DNA of 64,000 nucleotides from Pseudoalteromonas rhizosphaerae (GTDB lineage Bacteria; Pseudomonadota; Gammaproteobacteria; Enterobacterales; Alteromonadaceae). Shown here piece by piece: positions 54,432 through 62,470 of this stretch. A program made the translations under genes and the position numbers. The first letter of the stretch is position 1; each line of letters opens with the position of its first letter. The stretch covers positions 1 through 64,000 of the forward strand of contig NZ_CABVLM010000018.1 of assembly GCF_902498845.1 (NCBI RefSeq), read 5' to 3'. The notes under the pieces are model-generated. The model was not told the origin of the DNA and did no database searches. It was given only the letters and a program-made list of their open reading frames with translations.

Positions 54432-55355
54432 CTACTCTTTTTCTTGTGCAAACACTCTAATATGTTCTATGGCGCTGCGCCCTAGCGCAGATAAATTATA
54501 TCCTCCTTCTAAAAAAGAGATAATCCCTTTACAGCCAGTACTTTTTATCATGTCACACAGCTGTTGTGTCAACCAAGCATAATCAGCTTCAACGAACTTT
54601 AGGCTTGCCATATCATCTTCAAGGTGTGCATCAAACCCAGCACTGATAAACAATAACTCAGGTTTGAATTCGCTAAGCTTTGGTAACCACTGCTGTAAGT
54701 AAACCTCTTTTAAATCATCGCCATCGCTGGCTATTGGTAGCGGAGAATTAACTAATGTCTCGTTATTTTCAACGACAGTATTAGGATAAAAAGGATGCTG
54801 AAATAATGAGCAAAGCAACACATTGTCATCATCGATAAAAATGTCTTGCGTACCATTACCGTGGTGAACATCAAAGTCGACAATCGCAATGCGCTTAATC
54901 CCTTTACTTTGCGCGTACTTAACCGAAATTGCTAAGTTATTAAACACACAAAAACCGGCAGAGGTTGTACGGTTTGCATGATGACCTGGTGGCCGTACGG
55001 AGCAAAATGCGGCATCGAGGTTATCCGCTAATATTTCATCAACGGCTAATAACCCCGCACCTACCGCCCGCTCAATTGCCAAAAATGACTCTGGGCATAA
55101 CCAAGTGTCGCCATCAAGTGATACTAAACCTTGTTCAGGGAGGGTGTTTTCCACCAGCGATACAAGGGCCTCATCATGGGCTAATAAGTAATGTTCACGT
55201 AATGCTTTAGGCGCTTGCTTTTGCTGCACAGCAATATCCAAGCCACTGGCCAAGAGACGATCGGTAATTGCATCTAAGCGCTCAGGACACTCTGGATGAT
55301 CCGCGATCATTTTGTGTTTACGGCAAAAAGGATGAGAAATAATCGCAGTACGCAT
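54432..55355 (-). CDS. Histone-deacetylase-family amidohydrolase
   Basis: 307 residues, zinc-dependent deacetylase fold. Conserved HPECPERL near 20-28, RPPGHHANRTTSAGFC near 120-135 (catalytic His pair), DFDVHHGNGTQDIF near 158-171 (zinc ligands) and SAGFDAHLEDD. Bacterial members deacetylate acetylpolyamines or other small acetylated compounds; the substrate here cannot be told from sequence. Confidence 0.92.
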   Translation of the reverse strand: MRTAIISHPFCRKHKMIADHPECPERLDAITDRLLASGLDIAVQQKQAPKALREHYLLAHDEALVSLVENTLPEQGLVSLDGDTWLCPESFLAIERAVGAGLLAVDEILADNLDAAFCSVRPPGHHANRTTSAGFCVFNNLAISVKYAQSKGIKRIAIVDFDVHHGNGTQDIFIDDDNVLLCSLFQHPFYPNTVVENNETLVNSPLPIASDGDDLKEVYLQQWLPKLSEFKPELLFISAGFDAHLEDDMASLKFVEADYAWLTQQLCDMIKSTGCKGIISFLEGGYNLSALGRSAIEHIRVFAQEKE

Positions 55356-55390
55356 AAATGCTCCAAATGAGTTAACGACTGTAACTATAA

Positions 55391-55414
55391 CAAAGCCACC
55401 CTTAGGTGGCTTTG
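55391..55414 (-). terminator. Terminator of the serine hydrolase gene
   Basis: CAAAGCCACC and GGTGGCTTTG form a perfect 10-bp stem with a CTTA loop, just past the stop codon at 55428 on the minus strand. The T-rich tail is short. Confidence 0.75.
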
Positions 55415-55427
55415 CGACTTTGGTTTA

Positions 55428-56972
55428 CTATTTAGCTTGTAAATGGAGGTTTCTAAAATCAAAACTGAAATCGGTCACTGCTGTTGATACTGCACGCATT
55501 GTCGCTTCATTAACACGATTTTTAGTGCTCATATCAAAGCTAATATACGCATCAGCTTCGAGTAACTTTTCATCCCACTTGACGATAAATGTGTTGCCAG
55601 TGTAATGCTCAAGCTGCCCTTTTAAACGTTTGGTATGCGTAAAATCAATACGTAGCTTACCGTCTAGCTCTTCAATAATAACATCACCATACCAATCATC
55701 GTGTAAGGTGCCGGTGTAGTTGATATTCGGCAATTGGGGCTGGTAATCAGCTGGGGCGTCTGGCTTTGCATTTGCGTACGCTTCTTGTTTACCTTCAAAG
55801 TGCTTTTTAGCTAAATCTTCAACCCAATCTTTATCTTCCAAGTCGAGTGCATCTTCAAGCACTTCATGGGTAATAGCAGAAAGCGCACTAAATGCTTGTT
55901 GATTACTAAGAATAACGATACCCAAGTTTTTTTCAGGAAGCAGTGTAACTTGCGATACCATTCCTAGAATTCCGCCGCCATGGCCTACCTTTTTAATACC
56001 GTGGTAGTCTTCAATGCTCCAGCCTAAACCATAACCTCTAAATTGCTGATGGTAAGCCTCATAAGCGCTTTTTGATGCCAGTGAGGTAATATGTGGATGC
56101 CACATTTGCACTTGTTGTTTTTCACTGAACAACTGCTCTCCATTTGGCATTTTACCATGGGCTAATTGTGTGCGTAGCCATTGGCTCATATCATTCACAC
56201 TTGATGCAATCGCGCCGGCACCACGAAAATCCTCTAGGTAATTAACGAAAAATGGATGTAATTGACCATCCATTGGAATATGACCCGTTGCCCAGTTTTT
56301 ATTACTTTTTGGAATACGCGAAAAACCGGCGCGTGAGTTATCCATGTGCAAAGGCTGGAGAATATTCTTTTCAATATAATCATTCCAGCTCATACCTGAG
56401 ACCCGTGCGACCACCTCGCCAGCGGTCACAAACATCAAGTTGTTATAAGCGTAAGTGCTGCGAAAACTACTAGCTGGTTTTAAATATTTTAAGCCGGCTA
56501 AAATCTCTTCAATCGATTTATCGGTTGATGGCCAAATCATTAAATCACCTTGGCCTAGTCCTAAACCACTACGGTGACTTAATAAATCACGGATCGTCAT
56601 TTCGCGGGTTACATAAGGGTCGTATAAACGAAATTCAGGAAGGTGATCAATTACCTTGTCATCCCAACTGAGCTTTTCTTCATCAACTAATTTTGCCAAT
56701 GCCGCAACCGTAAATGCTTTAGTATTTGATGCAATACCAAATAAGGTGTCTTTATTCACCTTGCTACCAGTATCTAAGTTACTAACACCAAAGCCTTTAG
56801 CAAAAATAACCTTATCGTTTTCAACAATCGCCACAGCCATACCCGGCACATCAAAGCGCGCCATTGAATTTTCAATCACTTGATTAATGTGCTTGGTATC
56901 AATATCAGCGTAGCTATTAAATGCACAGCCCGCTAATAAGGTGGCCGCTATCGCTAGTTTAGTTAATTTCAT
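55428..56972 (-). CDS. Class C beta-lactamase-family serine hydrolase (lipoprotein)
   Basis: 514 residues from ATG 56972, with AAGGA seven bases upstream. Signal with lipobox LAGC (Cys16). The catalytic SxxK (SNTK, Ser82 and Lys85) and YxN (YAYNN, about 170) motifs are present, with HGGGILG as the third motif. The C-terminal ~130 residues form a DUF3471-like domain. Members act as D-aminopeptidases, esterases or penicillin-binding proteins; resistance cannot be inferred. Upstream of the gamma-glutamylcyclotransferase gene, in the same direction. Confidence 0.9.
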   Translation of the reverse strand: MKLTKLAIAATLLAGCAFNSYADIDTKHINQVIENSMARFDVPGMAVAIVENDKVIFAKGFGVSNLDTGSKVNKDTLFGIASNTKAFTVAALAKLVDEEKLSWDDKVIDHLPEFRLYDPYVTREMTIRDLLSHRSGLGLGQGDLMIWPSTDKSIEEILAGLKYLKPASSFRSTYAYNNLMFVTAGEVVARVSGMSWNDYIEKNILQPLHMDNSRAGFSRIPKSNKNWATGHIPMDGQLHPFFVNYLEDFRGAGAIASSVNDMSQWLRTQLAHGKMPNGEQLFSEKQQVQMWHPHITSLASKSAYEAYHQQFRGYGLGWSIEDYHGIKKVGHGGGILGMVSQVTLLPEKNLGIVILSNQQAFSALSAITHEVLEDALDLEDKDWVEDLAKKHFEGKQEAYANAKPDAPADYQPQLPNINYTGTLHDDWYGDVIIEELDGKLRIDFTHTKRLKGQLEHYTGNTFIVKWDEKLLEADAYISFDMSTKNRVNEATMRAVSTAVTDFSFDFRNLHLQAK

Positions 56973-57002
56973 AATAATCCTTGGAGTTATCATTTTAGTT
57001 TT

Positions 57003-57497
57003 TTATTTTTGATGTACAGCAAACTCAATGGCTGCACGCGCACTGTCGCTATCTTGGCAGGTTGGCCGAGACTTTATAGCATCACTGTACGCATTTGGCA
57101 CACCTGCTTCAAGCGCACCGCGATGAACGTGCTGCATATACCAATCGTAAGGCAATATCTGCGCATCAGTGGTGTTGGCAATATAACAATGCGCCGCTAC
57201 TTTTTGCCCATCAAGTAATGTTACTTGAATATCCACGCAGTCATAGCGAGACCCTTCGATAGCGTCTAAAATCGTTTTTTCTGCGTCATTGAGTTGATAT
57301 ACCACGCCATATACTTGCGCGTTCTTATCATTTGATGGGCGTACATTGCCTTTTCCTGAGCCATCAGTACTTACCATATCAAAGGTTAACTCGTAACCGG
57401 CTAGTATTGCCGTACCAATACGAGTAGCGTTTGGTAAACGCGCCAACAAACGACTCGACGACATATTTGAACCAAACGAAAAATTATATACAGCCAT
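57003..57497 (-). CDS. Gamma-glutamylcyclotransferase-like protein
   Basis: 164 residues from ATG 57497 (an ATG two codons upstream is also possible). N-terminal YNFSFGSNMSSSRLLAR is the substrate-binding YxSN-type loop, with catalytic Glu in DAIEGSRYDC. AIG2/GGCT-type fold. Expected to cyclise gamma-glutamyl dipeptides to 5-oxoproline, but substrates vary in the family. Confidence 0.85.
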   Translation of the reverse strand: MAVYNFSFGSNMSSSRLLARLPNATRIGTAILAGYELTFDMVSTDGSGKGNVRPSNDKNAQVYGVVYQLNDAEKTILDAIEGSRYDCVDIQVTLLDGQKVAAHCYIANTTDAQILPYDWYMQHVHRGALEAGVPNAYSDAIKSRPTCQDSDSARAAIEFAVHQK

Positions 57498-57531
57498 ATT
57501 CACCTACTACAGATTTCTGTTAAAACAACAC

Positions 57532-58155
57532 TTACACTACAATTCTTATTGCTAGAGCGATCAAAATCACGCCAATACCACGGTCAAACCAATAGCCACT
57601 TTTTTGAAAAAAACCGCGAACACTAGGCTTTGATAGCACCAAGGATAGAAACGAAAACCACGCCCACGTTGCCAATGCCATATACAGCCCATAGCCTGCT
57701 TGCACAATTAATGGCGTTGATTGGCTGATCACTAAAGTAAACAACGACATAAAAAATAACGTGGCTTTTGGGTTTAACGCATTGGTTAAAAAGCCGCGAC
57801 GAAATGCAATCCAACTGGATTCAACACCTTGAGATTGAAAAACAGTTTCTTGCTGCGCTGGCGCCGGTCTAGCACTTCTAAGCGCTTGTACACCAATGTA
57901 GGCCAAGTATGCACCCGCTAAATATTTTAATGCCATAAATACGTTTGGTGATTGCGTTAATAAAACTGCAACGCCGAGTAAGCAGTAACTAACATGTAAT
58001 AAAATAGCCAGGCCTACCCCAAAGCTGGTCCACAATGCATTACGACGCCCCTGCTGAATACTTTGTTTAAGCACAATGGCAAAATCAGGGCCGGGGCTTG
58101 CTACAGCAAAAAAGTGCGCCAGTGCAATCAATAAAAACTCATCTAAATAAGCCAC
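57532..58155 (-). CDS. LysE/RhtB-family amino acid exporter
   Basis: 207 residues, six membrane helices. N-terminal FAVASPGPDFAIVLKQSIQQGRR is the family signature; GFLTNALNPKATLFF is the second. These proteins export amino acids or homoserine-lactone-like compounds; the substrate is unknown. Only three bases separate it from the upstream gene on the minus strand. Confidence 0.92.
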   Translation of the reverse strand: MAYLDEFLLIALAHFFAVASPGPDFAIVLKQSIQQGRRNALWTSFGVGLAILLHVSYCLLGVAVLLTQSPNVFMALKYLAGAYLAYIGVQALRSARPAPAQQETVFQSQGVESSWIAFRRGFLTNALNPKATLFFMSLFTLVISQSTPLIVQAGYGLYMALATWAWFSFLSLVLSKPSVRGFFQKSGYWFDRGIGVILIALAIRIVV

Positions 58156-58158
58156 CCA

Positions 58159-58941
58159 TTACCCCGTTTTTTTATCATCAAGCGCTAACAAAAACGGATT
58201 AGCAGTACTATTAACTAAGGCTTTTATTTCTTTTTGCGCCTTTTTAAAGTGGCTGCGTAAGTGCGGTTTTAAATACTTTTTAGAATCTTTATAGCCTTTA
58301 AAATGGCAAATAAGGGCATGCATAAATAAGGTTTGCGGTTCACTAAGTGCAGCTTGTCTGTTCGCATAGGGGTTGTAACACGAGCCACAGCCCCCTTTAA
58401 ACTGATACACCGTATTGCTCATCATTACCCCAAAACCTAAAAAACATGCCACGGCATCGGCGGCTTGTGGTAAAAACTCTTTACCACCTGGTGGCAACAC
58501 GCCCACATGGTGGATCATAATTGTCGCTAAAGTACCGGCAAAGCTAGCCACTAAATCTTGTGGCTGATTAATTTGATTTGGATTAAATGACACATTAACC
58601 GTATGGCTTGGCGGCACTATTAATTGGCTATTATCACCACGTAACTGATTGCTAAAAGCAAAATGAGGAAATACTTGCGGCTGCAATTGCTGTGGCGCCA
58701 CCAGCGAAATTGGCCAAGCTTGCAGCCCCGCATAGTCAACCACTCGCTCAAACACTTTACTGGCCATTTCTTCAATGCTTGAAACCGCATCGGGAAAGCA
58801 TTGGTGGTTTGGCAAAACTAATTGCGAGTTATTAATGAAATAATCGCTGTCAAAATTTTCCACCGCCCACACAAAAGTATCAATCAGCCATTGCTGCTCT
58901 TGTTCATCTAATAAAGGTTTGCTTTTAAATAACGCTAACAT
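58159..58941 (-). CDS. Conserved hypothetical protein
   Basis: 260 residues, soluble. MIHHVGVLPPGGKEF, then AADAVACFLGFGVMMSNTVY and KGGCGSCYNPYANRQAAL with clustered Cys near 190, and a Lys-rich C terminus. The two His and the Cys pair suggest a metal site, but I do not recognise the family. Probably co-transcribed with the LysE-type exporter gene (3 bases apart) and creA (15 bases apart). Confidence 0.7.
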   Translation of the reverse strand: MLALFKSKPLLDEQEQQWLIDTFVWAVENFDSDYFINNSQLVLPNHQCFPDAVSSIEEMASKVFERVVDYAGLQAWPISLVAPQQLQPQVFPHFAFSNQLRGDNSQLIVPPSHTVNVSFNPNQINQPQDLVASFAGTLATIMIHHVGVLPPGGKEFLPQAADAVACFLGFGVMMSNTVYQFKGGCGSCYNPYANRQAALSEPQTLFMHALICHFKGYKDSKKYLKPHLRSHFKKAQKEIKALVNSTANPFLLALDDKKTG

Positions 58942-58956
58942 AGTTTGCTCTTTTGC

Positions 58957-59427
58957 TTATTCTTGCTCTTGTGCCCATGCCCATGCTTGGGTGTTATACA
59001 ATGGCACAGTGGATAACGCATGATGATGACTGCCGGTTGACTCTTTAGTTGAGTACGACAGATATAACAGAGTTCGCGTTTGCGCATCATAAATTCGACG
59101 CACTTTTAACGATTTAAATAAAATACTTTTTGATGATTTAAATACCACCTCACCCGACTTACTACGGTCAATCGCTTGTAATTGGTCGGCAGTAATTGGT
59201 CCTGTTTGGCGACACGCAATAGACATATCTGACGGATCAGCAAAATCTAAGTTTGCTTCGATATGGCTAATATGACAGGTTATGCCTTTTACTAACGGGT
59301 CTTGTTGCGAGTTAACTTTAATATCTTTAGTGGTAAATAATCCCAAACTAACTGATGCAACATCATCAGAGCAGCCCGCTAAGGTGATCAATAAACCTGT
59401 CAATACGCCTATCATTATAGGTTTCAT
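58957..59427 (-). CDS. creA: CreA-family lipoprotein
   Basis: 156 residues with lipobox LAGC near 17-20. The body matches CreA of E. coli: SLGLFTTKDIKV, DPLVKGITCHISH, DMSIACRQTGPI, GEVVFKSSKSILFKSLKV and YDAQTRTLLYLSYS. Periplasmic protein of unknown activity. A Cys pair in the body is consistent with a disulfide. Confidence 0.88.
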   Translation of the reverse strand: MKPIMIGVLTGLLITLAGCSDDVASVSLGLFTTKDIKVNSQQDPLVKGITCHISHIEANLDFADPSDMSIACRQTGPITADQLQAIDRSKSGEVVFKSSKSILFKSLKVRRIYDAQTRTLLYLSYSTKESTGSHHHALSTVPLYNTQAWAWAQEQE

Positions 59428-59531
59428 ATATTACTTGCTCCATGTAGGGGTAAACGATTCGTGGCTTACATTTAATATTCAGCTATGTTTCAATACTAAC
59501 TTAAATTAATCACAACAACGAGCACGACACC

Positions 59532-59752
59532 ATGAAAAAAGTATTTGTTTTACTGTGCTTACTGTTAGTAAGTCAGAGTGCGTTAGCTGGTTATTCACTG
59601 GGTCTTTATACTGGCTTGTAACGATCGTCAATAATGCCAGTAACGTTTCATGTGCATTACCAACAGACGAAAACAAGCAATGCTTGTGGCATTTTGATGG
59701 TGATATACTCAATCAGTTTCAAACCAGCTTAGGTTTCACATATCGTTTTTAG
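59532..59752 (+). pseudogene. Decayed outer-membrane protein gene
   Basis: ATG at 59532 encodes a complete signal peptide and nine more residues (MKKVFVLLCLLLVSQSALA, then GYSLGLYTGL), then stops at TAA 59619-59621. A different frame then reads to FQTSLGFTYRF and stops at 59752, the typical last strand of an outer-membrane barrel with a terminal Phe. Both ends therefore survive with most of the middle missing and the frame shifted. It would not give a functional product. Confidence 0.65.
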
Positions 59753-59769
59753 GGGAGCAAATAGATAAC

Positions 59770-60099
59770 ATGCCACATATCATCATTGAACATTCTGAAG
59801 ATTTACCGGTATTACCGCAGGTATTGGTTGAAAAAATTCATCAAGCAACGTTTAACAGTGGCTTGTTTGAATTAGCAACGATCAAAACTCGCGCTATAGC
59901 CTATACACATTATCAATTGGGCGATGGTAAGGAAGGTTTTATCCATATTAGCGCACACATTATGCAAGGACGTACGATTAAACAAAAGCAACAACTCAGC
60001 GAGCAGTTGTTAGACTGTTTAAAAATATACTGCCGAGAATCAGACAGCTTAAGCGTTAACGTTCACGATATGGAACACGAAATTTACCGAAAGTGTTAA
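59770..60099 (+). CDS. 5-carboxymethyl-2-hydroxymuconate isomerase-like protein
   Basis: 109 residues of the tautomerase superfamily CHMI group. Pro directly after Met (MPHIIIEHSEDL) is the catalytic N-terminal base. The family isomerises an intermediate of homoprotocatechuate degradation, but no other genes of that pathway are nearby, so the real substrate is uncertain. Confidence 0.85.
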   Translation: MPHIIIEHSEDLPVLPQVLVEKIHQATFNSGLFELATIKTRAIAYTHYQLGDGKEGFIHISAHIMQGRTIKQKQQLSEQLLDCLKIYCRESDSLSVNVHDMEHEIYRKC

Positions 60100-60220
60100 A
60101 CATTTAAAGTAAATTTCAATCTCTAATCAATCTGCAATAACAGCACCATCTTCGAAAGAAGGTGGTCTTAAATGCCTTCCTTGGTCGCGTCAGATAAAAG
60201 TGAATAAATCTTAACTTGAT

Positions 60221-60260
60221 CTGTCAGATTCGATTAACAGGACTCAATCAAATCTGACAG
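60221..60260. repeat. Long inverted repeat
   Basis: CTGTCAGATT (60221-60230) and AATCTGACAG (60251-60260) are perfect inverted copies, and GATT/AATC extend the stem past one mismatch around a 10-base loop. It lies in the 248-base gap between the isomerase gene and the cassette-like region, which also has a 9-bp stem (ACCATCTTC/GAAGGTGGT with one T-G pair) at about 60144. No gene was seen in the gap. Confidence 0.6.
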
Positions 60261-60285
60261 TCGCATATGTGCCAATTGCAGACGT

Positions 60286-60342
60286 TCGTAACACCCGCTT
60301 AACAGGCACTTGGACCAAGCTTTTTGCGTCCTCTGTTGAAAC
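60286..60342 (-). repeat. attC-like site A
   Basis: On the minus strand, GTTTCAAC directly after the HEPN-like gene's stop, an internal CTTGG/CCAAG hairpin, and the end CCTGTTAAGCGGGTGTTAC, which looks like the 3' end of Vibrio-type integron attC sites. 57 bases, at the low end of the attC range. The outer boxes are only partly complementary, so this is a degenerate or doubtful site. Confidence 0.4.
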
Positions 60343-60347
60343 TTTTT

Positions 60348-60878
60348 TTAGGCACTTTCCGCCTTGAGCTTTTCTATTTCCCTTGAAACAGCCTCTTCTG
60401 TTAAACCATGCTGTTGCCAGATGTGTAAGTAGACACCTTCAATAAACTGGTCCCATTTATTGAATAGCTTTATCAATTCAGTTAATTCTTTAATCATTTT
60501 CATACGCCCTAACTTAGTATGAAATTGACCAATTGAATCAAAAAAATAGTCATGAGCTAACCAATTCCTTTTATCTAAAGCTTGTTTCAATTCCACTAAC
60601 ACCTCATCAGAGGTACTAAGCTCTTTTTTTACCATCCCCAACAAGCGACCAAATGTATTTTTATTTATGCCTTCAAAAAGAGCATCCCATTCTTCTTGAG
60701 ACACTATATTTTTATCAGTGAGAGTGTATGTAAAAGCTAAATTCACCAAGGCTTTTTCTAAACATTGTGCCGCATATGAAGCCAAACCAAAAAACGCGTA
60801 AACTTCTTTTTCATCAAATGATTCTGGTTCTGGAACTTCTTTAGGTTTAATTTTGATATAAGTGTTTTCGCGAACCAT
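60348..60878 (-). CDS. HEPN-like helical protein
   Basis: 176 residues, all-helical. An internal RNWLAH (about residue 108) fits the R-X4-6-H motif with the polar residue after Arg that marks HEPN RNases, in a helix following LVELKQALDK. An earlier helix (ASYAAQCLEKALVNLAFTY) fits the first HEPN helix. HEPN proteins are often toxins or anti-phage RNases; no clear antitoxin gene lies beside it. Same orientation as the 82-residue gene and between attC-like sites, so probably a mobile cassette. Confidence 0.6.
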   Translation of the reverse strand: MVRENTYIKIKPKEVPEPESFDEKEVYAFFGLASYAAQCLEKALVNLAFTYTLTDKNIVSQEEWDALFEGINKNTFGRLLGMVKKELSTSDEVLVELKQALDKRNWLAHDYFFDSIGQFHTKLGRMKMIKELTELIKLFNKWDQFIEGVYLHIWQQHGLTEEAVSREIEKLKAESA

Positions 60879-60906
60879 CGTGAATGCCTATCGCTTGCCG
60901 TAAACG

Positions 60907-60987
60907 GCATAAGATAGCAGGCTAAAATTTGCGACAAAGGAGCACAGCCTGCTGTTTTGTGTCCTTTGTTTGACGGACTTGTTATAC
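60907..60987 (-). repeat. attC-like site B
   Basis: On the minus strand it begins GTATAACAAGTCCGTCAAAC, similar to the R''-L'' end of Vibrio/Shewanella attC sites, and the 82-residue gene's TAA lies inside the GTATAAC box, as is typical of cassettes. ACAAAGGA pairs with TCCTTTGT to form the stem. The far box is CTTATGC, lacking the G of the usual GTTRRRY. Confidence 0.5.
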
Positions 60988-61230
60988 GTTTTTTAGGCCA
61001 TCAAACGGGTTAATTGTGATATTTATACTTTGCAAAAAATCATCATTGCCTCTAGTAAAAACAAAGGGTTTTCCAGGAACTATTGTTTGAGTGATAACCC
61101 ACCCACCTGAGAATTTCATTTCAACATCAATTATATTCGCTTCACCGCTAAAATTAATTGTTACGTCTTCTCCAACAGGAGTTCTCTTTATTGTGTCTGT
61201 TAAAACTTGCTCTAATTCAAATTCTCTCAT
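60982..61230 (-). CDS. Hypothetical 82-residue cassette protein
   Basis: 82 residues, beta-rich, acidic (NFSGEANIIDVEMKFSGGWVI). No signal peptide, helix or known motif. Ribosome site GAGGGA before ATG. It is flanked by perfect 14-base inverted copies of TTGTTATACGTTTT, which are the outer boxes of the neighbouring attC-like sites. Confidence 0.55.
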   Translation of the reverse strand: MREFELEQVLTDTIKRTPVGEDVTINFSGEANIIDVEMKFSGGWVITQTIVPGKPFVFTRGNDDFLQSINITINPFDGLKNV

Positions 61231-61244
61231 TGTTCCCTCAAAAC

Positions 61245-61316
61245 GTATAACAACTTTATCAAAGGATACTTTCCATATTCTAGCACGAAAACATCCTTAT
61301 TTAATGAACTTGTATT
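61245..61316 (-). repeat. attC-like site C
   Basis: On the minus strand it ends GTTGTTATAC, a good GTTRRRY-like box just before the 82-residue gene. AAGGAT/ATCCTT is the internal stem and the other end reads AATACAAGTTC, a degenerate match to GTATAACAAGTC of site B. 72 bases. Confidence 0.45.
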
Positions 61317-61420
61317 AATAGCAAATAGTGTAAGCTATTGCCATCTATGTATTTTATGCGAGCTTAACTCTTCTCAATCATGTGGTTTATTCAGAAATAG
61401 TTTCTTTTAGGATTGTAAAT

Positions 61421-62221
61421 TTAAGTTATTTTTAACTTTTCTAACTCTTCATATATTTTAAAAACTTCTCCTATAATTGAATCACGTTTAGCTCCTAGAA
61501 GTTTTGGCATCCTATGAAATAGTGATCCTTTTCGTTTGTAATCCAAGCCAGAGTAATGCGATATAAACTCGTTTTTATTATTAACTTCGTAATCACACTT
61601 TATTTCTGAGCTCCTCATTTTTGAGGCTGTATTGATATAAAAATCAGCTCTCAACTCGTAATTATGAATTGCGCCTTTTAACTCTTCTAAAATACTAAGC
61701 AAACGTTTAGTTTTAGTGCCTATTAATATTTCTAAGTATGTACTCATAGAAAAAATATCAGCAGCCTCTGCTCTTAGCTGATGATATCGTGAAGAAACGT
61801 CTTCTTCAAACAGCTTTAATTTATTCTCAAGCTCTTGGATTTCATGGATTACTTCAGGCCTTTTCAAATCATCTTTAGCCTTACGATCTAACTTGGCAAA
61901 TAGCAAATAAGCCTCATCGGTCATCTCTAGCACAAAATTAGGCAAAGATTGCACCTGTTTACTAAAAAACTCTCTAAACTCTTTAACGCCTTGGTTATGC
62001 CTAAATAATATAAACTCTCTTACAGCAACAAGAGCTGCTACAACTGTAGTCATTCCACCAGAGAAGCTTCCAAAGTTTGCTAAAATACTACTCGACTCTC
62101 CTTTTGCTGATAAAATTATAAATGAACCGTACAAAAGAGTTGGTATTGAAAGCCAAAGAGCGGGCCAAAAGAAGTAATTTATATAAATTCGACCTACTTT
62201 TACTTTTAGGTGCTTTAGCAT
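61421..62221 (-). CDS. Two-helix membrane protein with cytoplasmic helical domain
   Basis: 266 residues. Two hydrophobic segments at about 14-36 and 46-70 (FGSFSGGMTTVVAALVAVREF) are followed by a long charged helical domain (about 75-266). The FGSFSGG pattern loosely recalls membrane proteins annotated as phage abortive-infection proteins, but I would not assign that function. AAGGAAA precedes ATG. A 249-base AT-rich gap to zapE shows no gene. Confidence 0.6.
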   Translation of the reverse strand: MLKHLKVKVGRIYINYFFWPALWLSIPTLLYGSFIILSAKGESSSILANFGSFSGGMTTVVAALVAVREFILFRHNQGVKEFREFFSKQVQSLPNFVLEMTDEAYLLFAKLDRKAKDDLKRPEVIHEIQELENKLKLFEEDVSSRYHQLRAEAADIFSMSTYLEILIGTKTKRLLSILEELKGAIHNYELRADFYINTASKMRSSEIKCDYEVNNKNEFISHYSGLDYKRKGSLFHRMPKLLGAKRDSIIGEVFKIYEELEKLKIT

Positions 62222-62470
62222 TTAACATTTCCTTTATATAGACATCTAGCAAAATAACACAATCTCAGCTCTCCTTCATGGAACTAAATGTCAAATCTCG
62301 ATTTCATACATCATAATTTTTGACTGTCAGCTTATCGCTCATAGCTGCCTGTCAGGTTAAATCTAAACCTATTCGTCAAAACTGCAAAATCAGATATGAG
62401 CTACTACAGATAAAGAGAATGCAACTCTTACTTATAAGTAGATAGTAAACGTTTATAATCAGTAGCGTGA

